In this document: positions 25,112-34,490 of the stretch, one piece after another
How positions within the stretch are numbered: position 1 is the first letter of the stretch
How the letters are laid out: each line of letters opens with the position of its first letter
Source of the DNA: Thalassospira lucentensis
GTDB taxonomy: Bacteria > Pseudomonadota > Alphaproteobacteria > Rhodospirillales > Thalassospiraceae
Length of the DNA stretch: 64,000 bases
NCBI RefSeq assembly: GCF_032921865.1
Contig: NZ_CP136684.1
Coordinates: 2,825,001-2,889,000 of the forward strand
Direction of reading: 5' to 3'
The notes under the pieces: model-generated
The model's input: only the letters and a program-made list of their open reading frames with translations
Told to the model about the DNA's origin: nothing
Databases searched by the model: none
Made by a program: the position numbers and the translations under genes

Positions 25112-26266
25112 TCATGGCTGGCTGGTAACCGTGCGGATATCGGCAAGCAGGTTGTTGAAATAGGGGTTCCATGTCAGGCGGGCGTGATATTTGCCCGGCG
25201 TTATCTGGCCCCATGCCCCGAACCACAATGTTTCTGAATCCTCTGGCACGGGAATGCCTTCCTGGCCATTTTCAAACATGATGTGACTGCCACGCATGCC
25301 ATAATAGGGGTTCTCAGGCGCAAACAGCACGTTCATGTGGGAAAAGGTGCTTATGCGGTCATCAAGCAGATTACTGGAAAGCGCGGTCACACGGGGGTCG
25401 TCAAGGTTTGGCGGTGTTTCGCCGTACCAGACAAAACGCGACCGGGGATTGGTGAAGTGGCTTTGGAAGGCATCGAGTGTGGCGACAGGATCAAGGACGC
25501 TGTCATGCTGGCTCATGGTGATCAGCACCGGGCGGTTAAAATCCGCGCGGGTCAGATCGTCCTGAACCTTGCTGACGGTCTGGTAATAAAGGCTGGCCCC
25601 GTGCGAGGGCAGGGATTGGTAATTGGGAATATTGTCTTCGGTGTCGATATCAACCCAATCCCACAGATATGAAATTGCCGGGGCGAGAAACAGATACCCG
25701 TTTGACGGATAAAACCCCGGTGAAAACAGCAAAAGACCGTTCACATCTGGATCATGCGCGGCATAGCTGGTTACCAAATTTCCACCGGTTGAAAACCCGC
25801 CCAGCCAGACTTCGCCAACCTCGTTTTTCAGCAATGTTGTTTGGTGGGCAATGATATTTTCCCAATCGTCGAGATCCGGCAGCATTAGGTCAGCGGATTT
25901 CGTTCCGTGGCCGGGCAAAAGGATTGACCTGACAAGCCATCCGTCCTTTGCCATGGCTGTTGCGATATCGCTGAAATACCACGGGCTGGAACCAAGCCCG
26001 TGCACAAACAGAATGCCGCGTTTGGGTGTGGTTTCCGTGCGCATTTCAAAGGGCGCGTTCATATCGATTTCAAGATCGTGGTCGTCGCTGATGAAGGCGC
26101 GGTGCTTGGCAATCCATGTGCGGTTTTCACGCACATAGTCCGCAAAACTGTCCTGATCAAAGGGCGGAAGATCCGCGGAAGGCTCAAAGCGTGGGGAATC
26201 CGGGGGGACTGCGCATGACGCAATCAGTACAAGACAGGAAACCAGCAGACAAAGGCGGGGAAGCAT
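25112..26266 (-). CDS. Lipoprotein alpha/beta hydrolase
   Basis: A 384-residue putative esterase or lipase anchored to the envelope. The N-terminus is a lipoprotein signal with lipobox LIASC (Cys about residue 18). The hydrolase fold has the oxyanion HGLGSSPW, the nucleophile elbow GGFSTGG (Ser), the acid in MSQHDSVLD, and a late histidine in STFSHMNVLF, where an insertion of about 60 residues follows. ATG at 26266 has GGAGGG just upstream. The frame extends to 26311 but that would bury the lipoprotein signal. Substrate unknown. It is monocistronic. Confidence 0.82.
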   Translation of the reverse strand: MLPRLCLLVSCLVLIASCAVPPDSPRFEPSADLPPFDQDSFADYVRENRTWIAKHRAFISDDHDLEIDMNAPFEMRTETTPKRGILFVHGLGSSPWYFSDIATAMAKDGWLVRSILLPGHGTKSADLMLPDLDDWENIIAHQTTLLKNEVGEVWLGGFSTGGNLVTSYAAHDPDVNGLLLFSPGFYPSNGYLFLAPAISYLWDWVDIDTEDNIPNYQSLPSHGASLYYQTVSKVQDDLTRADFNRPVLITMSQHDSVLDPVATLDAFQSHFTNPRSRFVWYGETPPNLDDPRVTALSSNLLDDRISTFSHMNVLFAPENPYYGMRGSHIMFENGQEGIPVPEDSETLWFGAWGQITPGKYHARLTWNPYFNNLLADIRTVTSQP

Positions 26267-26312
26267 GAACCCTCCATCAATGTTTGTTCGGGCCATCGGA
26301 CAGAGAGTCACA

Positions 26313-26349
26313 AACGCACCCTCCGGCCTGATCAGGCGGATAGTGCGTT
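26313..26349. other. Long imperfect hairpin upstream of the lipoprotein gene
   Basis: Outer stem AACGCAC/GTGCGTT and inner stem TCCG(G)CCTGA/TCAGGCGGA with a palindromic core CCTGATCAGG. It starts 47 bp upstream of the start codon. It could be an upstream terminator, an operator or an mRNA leader structure. I cannot choose between these. Confidence 0.45.
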
Positions 26350-26497
26350 GGCTGACGTGAACGCCTACGTTTTCAATGATTTGTGGATCAGTTTAAAGGT
26401 GTTTTTGACCGTAAGTCAATTACGTCGAATTCGCGATCATCCTTGGCATCCCCCGCCATTTGACTGATGGAGGATGCCGATTGCTGATGTCTGGGGA

Positions 26498-27202
26498 TCA
26501 GTTGTTTTTGGCGGTTTTTGCCGTCTGACCAAACAGGACTTTCTTGTCTTCCTCGCTCAGTCCGTCTTCCTTGCGAAGACCTTCGCCGGCTTTATAGGCC
26601 GCGATGGTTGCCGGACGGGCTTTGATGTTTTCAAACCAGCGTTTCAGATTGGGGAAATCATTGAGGTCCTGCTGCTGTTTTTCATGGCTGACGATCCACG
26701 GATAGCAGGCCATATCGGCAATCGAATAATCGTCACCAGCGATAAAAGTGCGACCCTCAAGGCGCTTGTTCAGCACACCATAAAGGCGATTGGTTTCGTT
26801 GACATAGCGCGTGATGGCATAGGGGATTTTTTCCGGGGCATAACCGCTGAAATGATGGTTCTGGCCGGCCATCGGGCCAAGTCCGCCCATCTGCCAGAAC
26901 AGCCATTCCATCACGGTTTTCTTGCCCCGCACATCAGTCGGCAGGAACTTGCCGGTTTTTTCTGCCAGATATTGCAGGATCGCACCGGATTCAAAAACCG
27001 TGATCGGATCACCGCCATCTGCCGGGTTCTGATCAATGATCGCAGGCATGCGGTTATTAGGCGAAAAGGCCAGGAATTCCGGTTTGAACTGATCACCAGC
27101 CCCGATATTGACCGGATGGATTTTATATTCAAGTCCGGCCTCTTCAAGGAAAAGCGTGATTTTGTGGCCGTTCGGCGTTGGCCAGTAATAAAGATCAATC
27201 AT
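26498..27202 (-). CDS. yfcG: Nu-class glutathione transferase / disulfide reductase
   Basis: A 234-residue protein that follows E. coli YfcG almost motif for motif: MIDLYYWPTPNGHKITLFLEE, FSPNNRMPAIID, FESGAILQYLAEKTGKF, WLFWQMGGLGPMAGQNHHF and YSIADMACYPW. The nu class uses glutathione to reduce disulfides and peroxides and has Thr/Asn instead of Cys in the active loop (PTPNGHK here). It sits divergently, 152 bp away, from a second glutathione transferase that shares the PTPN start. Confidence 0.88.
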   Translation of the reverse strand: MIDLYYWPTPNGHKITLFLEEAGLEYKIHPVNIGAGDQFKPEFLAFSPNNRMPAIIDQNPADGGDPITVFESGAILQYLAEKTGKFLPTDVRGKKTVMEWLFWQMGGLGPMAGQNHHFSGYAPEKIPYAITRYVNETNRLYGVLNKRLEGRTFIAGDDYSIADMACYPWIVSHEKQQQDLNDFPNLKRWFENIKARPATIAAYKAGEGLRKEDGLSEEDKKVLFGQTAKTAKNN

Positions 27203-27354
27203 GGGGCGAAGCCTCCTTTGACTTTCGTGATGTGTGGCTCATCTCAAACTATGACCTTGCCAACACGTTTCTGATACGTCAATTTAAACTGATCATTCCA
27301 TAATTCAAGGGCAGGCGAAAAATACGGTTTCGCCCCCCTTATCAGGAGACCCCG

Positions 27355-28047
27355 ATGATCCGCTTTTATTTCCATCCGACCCCGAACCCGGCCAAGATTT
27401 CGCTTTTCCTTGAAGAAGCTGATCTGCCTTATGAAATCGTGCCGGTCGACACCAAAAAGGGCGAACAGCACAGCCCCGAGTTTCGCGCGATCAACCCGAA
27501 TGGCAAGGTCCCGGCGATTGTCGATACCGACGGGGCGGGCGGCAAGGAAACCCGGGTTTTTGATTCAAACGCCATCCTGATTTATCTGGCGGAAAAGACC
27601 GGAAAGTTCCTTGGTGCGGCGGAAGATCGTGGAGAACTGCTGTCCTGGCTGATGTTTATTGCATCGGGCCTTGGACCGTTTTCCGGACAGGCAGTGCATT
27701 TTCAGCACGTAGCACCGGCTGGCAATGATTACGGCGTGAACCGCTATCGCAAGGAAATCGAACGCCATTACAGGGTGATGGATGACCATCTGGCCGGGCG
27801 CGAATTTGTTGTCGGGGGCAGCTACACCATTGCCGATATGTCGCTTTGGGGCTGGATCGAACGTGCGGCATTTGTCATGAAAAGTGACACACCGCTTGAT
27901 CCCTATCCGAACCTGAAAAAATGGTATCAGGGCATCTGCGCCCGGCCAGCGGTGGAACGCGCACGCAAGATCGGCAGCGACCATGCCTTCAAGTCCGAGA
28001 TGGACGACGTTGCCAAACGCGCGCTGTTTCCGTCGAATTACAGCTGA
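27355..28047 (+). CDS. Glutathione S-transferase family protein
   Basis: A 230-residue cytosolic GST. The thioredoxin-like domain starts MIRFYFHPTPNPAKISLFLEE and includes NGKVPAIVD and DSNAILIYLAEKTGKF. The helical C-domain has YTIADMSLWGWIER. It resembles the nearby YfcG-like protein and is likely an ancient paralogue in divergent arrangement. The product may reduce or conjugate electrophiles. The start ATG follows AGGAGACCCCG, a good ribosome site, and a bidirectional terminator follows the stop. Confidence 0.87.
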   Translation: MIRFYFHPTPNPAKISLFLEEADLPYEIVPVDTKKGEQHSPEFRAINPNGKVPAIVDTDGAGGKETRVFDSNAILIYLAEKTGKFLGAAEDRGELLSWLMFIASGLGPFSGQAVHFQHVAPAGNDYGVNRYRKEIERHYRVMDDHLAGREFVVGGSYTIADMSLWGWIERAAFVMKSDTPLDPYPNLKKWYQGICARPAVERARKIGSDHAFKSEMDDVAKRALFPSNYS

Positions 28048-28065
28048 TCAGCAGATCATTGCTTT

Positions 28066-28097
28066 AAAAGCCCCGTCGGTTCAGGCGGGGCTTTTTT
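28066..28097. terminator. Bidirectional terminator between GST and LysE genes
   Basis: A 10-bp stem AAAAGCCCCG/CGGGGCTTTT, 10-base loop, T-run on the plus side and A-run (T on minus) on the other. It serves both converging genes. Confidence 0.85.
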
Positions 28098-28741
28098 CAG
28101 GGCGAGACCGGATTGCGTGCGTCGGCCAGAATGCGGCCGCCAATGGCAATGAAGCAGACACCAGCAACACGTTCGATCCAGTGCTGGGCATGGGCAAAGC
28201 GTTTCATGACCGGGGCAGAGGACATGAACAGGCTGATGATCGTGTACCAGACCAGCGCACTTAAGATGACAAGCCCGATCATCAAAACCATCAGCCAGAC
28301 GGGCGTTTCGGCAGTGACGGCGGTGGCAAAGACGCTGGCGAACAGAACGATTGCCTTTGGGTTGGTCATCGTAACCAGAAAGCCAAAAAGGACCGGATTG
28401 CCGCGCTGTTTTGATGTGATTTCGTCAGAAGTGAGGGCGAAATCATCCGCCTTTGGTCGGGCGCGGATCAGCTTCATGCCAAGATAAATCAGATAACATC
28501 CACCGAGCACCCGAACAGTCCAGGTCAGCCATTGATATTCGACCAGAAGGGTCGATAGGCCCAGAAGGCTGAGCGTTGCGTAAAGGCCGAGGCCTGCGGA
28601 AACACCAATCGTTGTTTGAAGTCCTGCTTTGGCCCCGCGCGTCATGGATGACCTGACAACGGCAACAAAATCCGGCCCGGGCAGCATCAGGGCGGGGATG
28701 AAGATCGCGAAAACACTGATCAAGGTAATGGTGGCGTCCAT
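28097..28741 (-). CDS. LysE/RhtB-family amino-acid exporter
   Basis: A 214-residue membrane protein with about six hydrophobic segments and the RhtB signature LPGPDFVAVVRSSMTRGAKAGL near the N-terminus, followed by LGGCYLIYLGMKL and TMTNPKAIVLFASVF. The family exports homoserine, threonine, lysine or other amino-acid-like compounds. The substrate cannot be inferred here. It is read toward the terminator shared with the GST gene. Confidence 0.88.
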   Translation of the reverse strand: MDATITLISVFAIFIPALMLPGPDFVAVVRSSMTRGAKAGLQTTIGVSAGLGLYATLSLLGLSTLLVEYQWLTWTVRVLGGCYLIYLGMKLIRARPKADDFALTSDEITSKQRGNPVLFGFLVTMTNPKAIVLFASVFATAVTAETPVWLMVLMIGLVILSALVWYTIISLFMSSAPVMKRFAHAQHWIERVAGVCFIAIGGRILADARNPVSP

Positions 28742-28816
28742 TTCAAAATCCCTGTCATGTAATTGGGGCAGTCAAATTGGACCACTGGTCGGACGCGATT
28801 GCAAGCCGTCGAACAA

Positions 28817-28850
28817 AAACACCCCCGGCAAGTGACTGCCGGGGGTGTTT
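28817..28850 (-). terminator. Terminator of the MHS transporter gene
   Basis: A 14-bp perfect stem AAACACCCCCGGCA/TGCCGGGGGTGTTT with a 6-base loop and, on the minus strand, a following T-run (complement of CAAAAAC). It lies 24 bp beyond the stop of the transporter. Confidence 0.88.
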
Positions 28851-28873
28851 GATTGCAAATCGGGAAAGATCAG

Positions 28874-30214
28874 TCAGTCGGTGTTTTTCTGTCCGAACTG
28901 CTTGTTGAAATGCAGGACGAGCAGCGTTACCGCCGCCCCCGAAAGCAGATACGCCCCAACGCCAATCGGGCCATAGGCCACGCAGAGCAGAAGGGCGATC
29001 AGCGGGGCGAAACCGGCACCAAGCAACCATGCAAGGTCGGATGTCAGAGCCGAACCGGTATAGCGGTATTCGCGTTTGAAGTTCGATGCCAGTGTGCCGG
29101 CCGCCTGACCAAAGCACAGACCCAGAACCGCAAAGCCACCCAGAACGATCATGCCTTCATTGATGATGTTATAGGCGTAAAGAAGTGGCGTCAGAAGGGC
29201 GCCAGCCGCGATGATGGCTGCCGAATAACCCAGCAGGCGACGACGGCCGATCTGATCTGCGATGAAGCCTGATGCGATGATACCAAGGGCACAAAGCACC
29301 GCACCAACACCCTGGGTCAACAGGAACTGTCCCGGATTGGCGGGAGTATAAAGCACGACCCAGCTAAGCGCGAAGACGGTGACCAGATGGAACAGTGCGT
29401 AGCTTACCAGCGGTACAAGCGCGCCAAGAAGCACTGTCCGACCGTTGTGGCGAATGGTGTCGCGGACACGGACGGCCTGAAGTTCGTTCTTTTCAAGCAG
29501 GCTTCCAAATTCCGATGTTGCCACCAGACGCAGTCGGGCAAACAGGGCCACCACGTTGATCGCAAAAGCAACGAAGAAGGCATAGCGCCAACCGAAGGCA
29601 AGGAAGTCTGCAGGCGAGAGGGTCAGCATCAAATAGGCAAACAGCGAGGATGCCAGAATGAAGCCAAGCGGTGCGCCAAGCTGGGGCATCATTGCGTACC
29701 AGCCCTTGCGATTGTCGGGCGCGTTGAGCGCCAGCAGGGAAGCAAGACCATCCCATGCGCCACCAAGTGCAAGACCCTGCGTAAAGCGAAGAGCGCACAG
29801 CAGATAGATCGCAAACATGCCTGCGCTGTCAAAGCTTGGCAAAAAGGCCATCGCGGCAGTTGAGCCACCAAGCAGGAACATTGCAACGGTCAGCTTCGTG
29901 CCGCGGCCATACCGGCGGTCCACCGTCATGAAGACAAGGGAGCCGATCGGGCGGGCGATGAAAGCCAGCGAGAATATAAAGAAGGAATGGATGGTGCCGA
30001 CGATTGCGCTTTCGCCGGGGAACAGAAGTTGGGGGAACACCAGCACGGATGCGATGCAATAAACGAAGAAATCGAAAAATTCCGACGACCGGCCAATAAT
30101 CACGCCAAGCGCGATCTGACCGGGATCGTTGACTGTGCCAGCCGAGTGTTGGCGTGCGTCGCGTTCCAGACCCGAGGAGGTGGAGGTCGCTAAGGAATGA
30201 GTGGATTGGGTCAC
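28874..30214 (-). CDS. MFS transporter, metabolite:H+ symporter (MHS) type
   Basis: A 446-residue permease with 12 predicted helices. An N-terminal GVIIGRSSEFFDFFVYCIAS segment and IARPIGSLVFMTVDRRYGRGTKL, with helix 4 RFTQGLALGGAWDGL, place it in the MHS family with shikimate, citrate, ketoglutarate and proline/betaine porters. The regularly positioned SSEFFDFFVY replaces the common SxxExYDFxxY. It likely imports an organic acid or osmolyte with protons. It is transcribed alone, away from the cyo operon. Confidence 0.87.
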   Translation of the reverse strand: MTQSTHSLATSTSSGLERDARQHSAGTVNDPGQIALGVIIGRSSEFFDFFVYCIASVLVFPQLLFPGESAIVGTIHSFFIFSLAFIARPIGSLVFMTVDRRYGRGTKLTVAMFLLGGSTAAMAFLPSFDSAGMFAIYLLCALRFTQGLALGGAWDGLASLLALNAPDNRKGWYAMMPQLGAPLGFILASSLFAYLMLTLSPADFLAFGWRYAFFVAFAINVVALFARLRLVATSEFGSLLEKNELQAVRVRDTIRHNGRTVLLGALVPLVSYALFHLVTVFALSWVVLYTPANPGQFLLTQGVGAVLCALGIIASGFIADQIGRRRLLGYSAAIIAAGALLTPLLYAYNIINEGMIVLGGFAVLGLCFGQAAGTLASNFKREYRYTGSALTSDLAWLLGAGFAPLIALLLCVAYGPIGVGAYLLSGAAVTLLVLHFNKQFGQKNTD

Positions 30215-30626
30215 GCCTGTCTCCCTAAATATCTGACTTCATTGCTTCTCATTGGACCCTTCTTGATTGGATCGAGTCTAATTATAGACATGTGAATTGC
30301 AAACGTCAGTGTCAATTATTGTGTTGCGTTGCACAACGCATGGTTTACAACTTTTTGATAATTGTCATAAACACCAGCCTATGTTTGGCGGCCTGCTTGA
30401 CATTGTTGCGGCGCAGCTATAGCAAGTGAGCGAAATTTTCTGCTGGTGAATTTGTGAAAAAAGTTCGCCGAATTTGTGTCTCTTCCGTGGAAGTTTGGAA
30501 TTTGAATTCCTATATGCCGCTACGGTTGGGGTACGACGCGTGCCGGTCCGGTGGGCTGGTTATGCGGCTCGCAAGCATATGGTTGTTTGTGAGAACATCT
30601 TCCAGAGACTGACAAAGTACAAGCGC
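30215..30626. other. Divergent gap between MHS transporter and cyo operon
   Basis: A 412-base region without a supported gene. It contains a palindrome at 30325-30340 and a TTGACA (30397-30402) with TATAGC at 30418-30423, a short 15-base spacer that makes the cyo promoter call weak. A frame upstream of cyoA is open from 30474, but the sequence before 30627 lacks the lipoprotein signal and is judged noncoding leader. Confidence 0.5.
30325..30340. promoter_or_regulatory. Candidate operator in the MHS/cyo gap
   Basis: Inverted repeat TGCGTTG-CA-CAACGCA, 7-bp arms, about 110 bp upstream of the MHS start and 290 bp upstream of cyoA. It has the size of a LacI-, GntR- or TetR-type site. No regulator gene is adjacent. 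Confidence 0.4.
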
Positions 30627-31757
30627 ATGCTTTCAAAACTTGCACGCGGCGTCGCAATTGCTTCTGTGTTCACGTTACTGACCGGATGTAATCTGGTCGT
30701 GATGGACCCGTCTGGTGATATTGCGTCACAGCAAGCCGACCTTATCGTTGTTTCCACGATCCTGATGCTGATCATCATCCTTCCGGTGATGGCGCTGACT
30801 GTGTTCTTTGCCTGGAAATACCGTCAATCCAACAAGGATGCAGAGTACGATCCTGAATGGCACCATTCCACCAAGCTGGAAATTGTCATCTGGTCTGCCC
30901 CGCTTGCGATCATTATCGCGCTGGGTGCGATCACCTGGGTCAGTACGCACACCCTGGATCCTTACCGCCCGCTGGATCGTATCGATGCGGAACGTCCGCT
31001 TGAAAAAGATCACAAGCCGATGGTGGTGGAAGTCGTTTCCCTCGACTGGAAATGGCTGTTCATCTATCCCGAGCAGGGTATTGCGACCATCAACGAGCTG
31101 GCCGCACCGATTGATACCCCGATCCAGTTCAAGATCACTTCTTCCGGCATCATGAACTCCTTCTACATTCCGGCACTGGCAGGGATGATCTATTCGATGG
31201 CCGGTATGGAAACCAAGCTCCATGCCGTGATCAACGAGGAAGGTGTCTATGACGGGTTCTCGGCGAACTATAGCGGCGAGGGCTTCTCGCACATGCGCTT
31301 CAAGTTCCACGGGCTGAGTGACGCCGGTTTTGATGACTGGGTTGCGAAGGTGAAAGAGGATAGCCGCGGTCTTGGCCGTTCGGAATATCTCGAACTTGAA
31401 AAGCCGAGCATCGCCGAACCGGTTCATTATTTCGGCAATGTCGATCCGGAACTTTATCAGGCAATCCTGAATATGTGCGTCGATCAATCGAAGATGTGCA
31501 TGAACGAGATGATGGATATCGACAGAAAGGGCGGCGGCGGTATTGCGGGGATCTATAACGTTATGTCGCTGACATACGATACCCCGCGTGAACGCGGCAG
31601 CCAGCCTTTGCCGTCAACCAAATCTTATGTGGCAACGCTTTGCACCACACCGTCAGGTGGTCTGAGTCAGGAAATTTCTTCGATCCCGTTGTTTGACAAC
31701 GGTGTCGAAGATGACCGGTTCAGTCCCGTTCCTGCCGGTGTGTCGACAGGGTTCTGA
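30627..31757 (+). CDS. cyoA: Cytochrome bo-type ubiquinol oxidase subunit II
   Basis: A 376-residue lipoprotein: signal ending in LLTGC, two transmembrane segments (STILMLIIILPVMALTVFFAW and VIWSAPLAIIIALGAITWV), then a periplasmic cupredoxin domain. The CuA ligand cluster of cytochrome c oxidases is absent, and EVVSLDWKWLFIYPEQGIATINELAAP is typical of quinol-oxidising CyoA, so the electron donor is ubiquinol. ATG at 30627 gives the lipoprotein signal. First gene of cyoABCD-SURF1. It is slightly longer than E. coli CyoA at the C-terminus. Confidence 0.93.
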   Translation: MLSKLARGVAIASVFTLLTGCNLVVMDPSGDIASQQADLIVVSTILMLIIILPVMALTVFFAWKYRQSNKDAEYDPEWHHSTKLEIVIWSAPLAIIIALGAITWVSTHTLDPYRPLDRIDAERPLEKDHKPMVVEVVSLDWKWLFIYPEQGIATINELAAPIDTPIQFKITSSGIMNSFYIPALAGMIYSMAGMETKLHAVINEEGVYDGFSANYSGEGFSHMRFKFHGLSDAGFDDWVAKVKEDSRGLGRSEYLELEKPSIAEPVHYFGNVDPELYQAILNMCVDQSKMCMNEMMDIDRKGGGGIAGIYNVMSLTYDTPRERGSQPLPSTKSYVATLCTTPSGGLSQEISSIPLFDNGVEDDRFSPVPAGVSTGF

Positions 31758-31800
31758 AGCAGTGCCGGTTGATGTAAGTCGACCGGCCCTTCGCGGTTCG

Positions 31801-31821
31801 CGCACCGGCCTAGCCGGTGCG
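31801..31821 (+). other. Hairpin between cyoA and cyoB
   Basis: Stem CGCACCGGC/GCCGGTGCG with a 3-base loop and no T-run, in the 92-base gap. Likely an mRNA processing or stability element that sets different subunit yields. Confidence 0.45.
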
Positions 31822-31849
31822 TTGCCGCATCGAAAAGAAGAGTAATCCG

Positions 31850-33859
31850 ATGTTTTCAAATCCGGACCTTTTGCATTTTATATTTGGCCGGCTTTCACTC
31901 GACTCCTTCCCGATGTTCCACGAGCCGATCCTGGCCGTGACATTCGCGGGGGTTGTTCTGGGTGGTATCGTCGTTCTCGGCGCGCTGACCTATTTCAAGC
32001 TTTGGGGATATCTCTGGCGCGAGTGGATCACATCTATCGATCATAAAAAGATCGGTATCATGTATATCATTCTGGCCCTTGTCATGCTGCTGCGCGGCTT
32101 TGCCGACGCGATCATGATGCGTGCCCAGCAGGCGATCGCCTTTGGCGATGTTGCTGGTTACCTGCCGCCAGATCACTACGACCAGATATTTACCGCCCAC
32201 GGCGTGATCATGATCTTCTTCGTGGCGATGCCGCTGGTGACGGGACTTATGAACTTCGTCGTGCCGCTTCAGATCGGCGCGCGCGACGTCGCCTTCCCGT
32301 TCCTGAACAATTTCAGTTTCTGGATGACGACAGCCGGTGCGATCACCGTCATGATTTCGCTGTTTGTCGGCGAGTTCGCCAAAACCGGCTGGCTGGCCTA
32401 TCCGCCGCTTTCAGACATTGTTTACAGTCCGGGTGTCGGGGTCGATTACTATATCTGGGCCTTGCAGATTGCGGGTGTCGGCACATTGTTGTCGGGCGTC
32501 AACCTGATTGTGACCATCGTCAAGATGCGCGCACCGGGCATGTCGATGATGAAGATGCCGGTTTTCACCTGGACCTCGCTCTGCACCAACATCCTGATCG
32601 TTGCCGCTTTCCCGGTTCTGACCGCGGTTCTGGTTCTGCTGTCGCTTGACCGTTACCTCGACATGAACTTCTTCACCAATGATCTTGGCGGTAACGCCAT
32701 GATGTATGTGAACCTGATCTGGATCTGGGGTCACCCGGAAGTTTACATCCTGATCCTGCCAGCGTTTGGTGTGTTTTCCGAAGTGGTTTCGACCTTCTGC
32801 CGCAAACGGCTGTTCGGTTACAGCTCGATGGTTTATGCGACGATCGTTATTACCATCCTGTCCTATCTGGTCTGGCTGCACCACTTCTTCACCATGGGTT
32901 CGGGGGCCAGTGTGAACGCCTTCTTTGGCATCACGACGATGATCATCTCGATCCCGACGGGCGCCAAGATCTTCAACTGGCTGTTTACCATGTATAAGGG
33001 CCGCATCAGCTTTGACGTCCCGATGCTGTGGACGATGGGCTTTATGCTGACCTTCGTGATCGGTGGCATGACCGGTGTGATGCTGGCAGTTCCGCCTGCC
33101 GACTTCGTGCTGCATAACAGCCTGTTCCTGATTGCGCATTTCCACAATGTCATCATCGGTGGCGTGGTGTTCGGGATGTTTGCCGGTATCGTTTACTGGT
33201 TCCCGAAAGCATTCGGTTACAAGCTTGATCCGTTCTGGGGCAAAATGTCCTTCTGGTTCTGGCTGGTCGGGTTCTATTTCGCCTTCATGCCGCTTTATGT
33301 TCTGGGCCTGATGGGCGTTACCCGCCGCATGAACCATTTCGATGACGGTTCGCTGCAAATCTGGTTCATCATTGCTGCCTTTGGTGCGGTTCTGATTGCC
33401 ATCGGTATTGCATCGTTCCTGATGTCGCTGGTCGTATCCTTCATCAAGCGCGAAGAATTGCGTGATGAAACAGGCGATCCGTGGGATGGCCGTACGCTGG
33501 AATGGTCGACCTCGTCGCCACCCCCGGCATACAACTTTGCCTTTACCCCGGTCGTTCACGATCTTGACGCCTGGGCTGATATGAAAAAGCGCGGCTTTGT
33601 CCGTCCGACTTCCGGTTTCCTCGACATTCACATGCCGAAAAACACCGGTGCCGGTGCGATCCTTGCCGGTATGTCGCTTGTCCTTGGTTTCGCGCTGATC
33701 TGGCATATCTGGTGGCTTGCAGCCGTCAGCTTCATCGCCCTGATCGGTACCGCGATTGCACACACCTTCAACTACAACCGTGATTATCACATCCCGGCCA
33801 GTGAAGTTGTTGCAACCGAAGACGAACGTACTGCCCTTTTGGCAAAGCAGCAGGCGTAA
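31850..33859 (+). CDS. cyoB: Cytochrome bo-type ubiquinol oxidase subunit I
   Basis: A 669-residue heme-copper oxidase catalytic subunit with about 15 transmembrane helices. CuB and heme ligands are visible: [16 protein letters not shown] (His with crosslinked Tyr), WLHHFFTMG, and [11 protein letters not shown] (heme ligands). The motif [12 protein letters not shown] near the start and a long C-terminal extension are typical of CyoB. It reduces oxygen to water and pumps protons. ATG at 31850 after a purine-rich AAGAAGAG. An upstream GTG at 31817 lies in the intergenic hairpin. Confidence 0.96.
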   Translation: MFSNPDLLHFIFGRLSLDSFPMFHEPILAVTFAGVVLGGIVVLGALTYFKLWGYLWREWITSIDHKKIGIMYIILALVMLLRGFADAIMMRAQQAIAFGDVAGYLPPDHYDQIFTAHGVIMIFFVAMPLVTGLMNFVVPLQIGARDVAFPFLNNFSFWMTTAGAITVMISLFVGEFAKTGWLAYPPLSDIVYSPGVGVDYYIWALQIAGVGTLLSGVNLIVTIVKMRAPGMSMMKMPVFTWTSLCTNILIVAAFPVLTAVLVLLSLDRYLDMNFFTNDLGGNAMMYVNLIWIWGHPEVYILILPAFGVFSEVVSTFCRKRLFGYSSMVYATIVITILSYLVWLHHFFTMGSGASVNAFFGITTMIISIPTGAKIFNWLFTMYKGRISFDVPMLWTMGFMLTFVIGGMTGVMLAVPPADFVLHNSLFLIAHFHNVIIGGVVFGMFAGIVYWFPKAFGYKLDPFWGKMSFWFWLVGFYFAFMPLYVLGLMGVTRRMNHFDDGSLQIWFIIAAFGAVLIAIGIASFLMSLVVSFIKREELRDETGDPWDGRTLEWSTSSPPPAYNFAFTPVVHDLDAWADMKKRGFVRPTSGFLDIHMPKNTGAGAILAGMSLVLGFALIWHIWWLAAVSFIALIGTAIAHTFNYNRDYHIPASEVVATEDERTALLAKQQA

Positions 33860-33869
33860 GGGAATGACA

Positions 33870-34490
33870 ATGGCGAATACAACTGCCTCTCAGACCGAAG
33901 CGCCGGTCTTTTACCTGAAGGAAGAGCATCACCCGCAGAACGGTACGATGCTTGGCTTCTGGCTCTATCTGATGAGCGACTGTCTCATCTTTGCGATCCT
34001 GTTTGCAACCCATGGCGTTCTCGGCCGCAATTATGCGGCCGGGCCTTCGCCGGCGGATCTTTTCGATCTGGAACTGGTTGCGATCAACACCTCCATGCTG
34101 CTGTTTTCCTCGATCACCTATGGCTTTGCCATGCTGGCGATGGAAAAGGGCAGCATCAAGGGAACCCAGATGTGGCTGGCGATTACCGGCCTGTTCGGTA
34201 TCGCCTTCGTCGGGCTGGAACTTTATGAGTTCCATCACCTGTGGCATATCGGTGCCACCCCGATGCGCAGTGGCTTCCTGTCGTCGTTCTATACGCTGGT
34301 TGCGACCCACGGCCTGCACGTGACGTTCGGGATCATCTGGCTGGTCACCCTGATGGTTCAGGTTGGCAAGCGTGGACTGGTTCCGGAAAACAAGCGTCGC
34401 CTGATGTGCCTATCGCTGTTCTGGCACTTCCTTGACGTGATCTGGATCGGCGTCTTTTCCGTTGTTTACCTGCTGGGAGTTCTGGGATGA
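33870..34490 (+). CDS. cyoC: Cytochrome bo-type ubiquinol oxidase subunit III
   Basis: A 206-residue membrane subunit with five helices: LGFWLYLMSDCLIFAILFATHGVL, a GLELYEFHHL motif and TLVATHGLHVTFGIIWL, as in CyoC/COX3. It stabilises subunit I and proton-pumping lifetime. The ATG at 33870 is 10 bp after the cyoB stop, with AAGGGA overlapping an alternative ATG at 33864. The stop overlaps the cyoD start (ATGA). Confidence 0.94.
   Translation: MANTTASQTEAPVFYLKEEHHPQNGTMLGFWLYLMSDCLIFAILFATHGVLGRNYAAGPSPADLFDLELVAINTSMLLFSSITYGFAMLAMEKGSIKGTQMWLAITGLFGIAFVGLELYEFHHLWHIGATPMRSGFLSSFYTLVATHGLHVTFGIIWLVTLMVQVGKRGLVPENKRRLMCLSLFWHFLDVIWIGVFSVVYLLGVLG

Noticed and set aside
32411-33790. A 459-codon minus-strand frame opposite cyoB
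   Set aside because: It is antisense to a clearly conserved oxidase subunit, its composition (Asp/His/Gln-rich) is that of a shadow, and no start signal is present.
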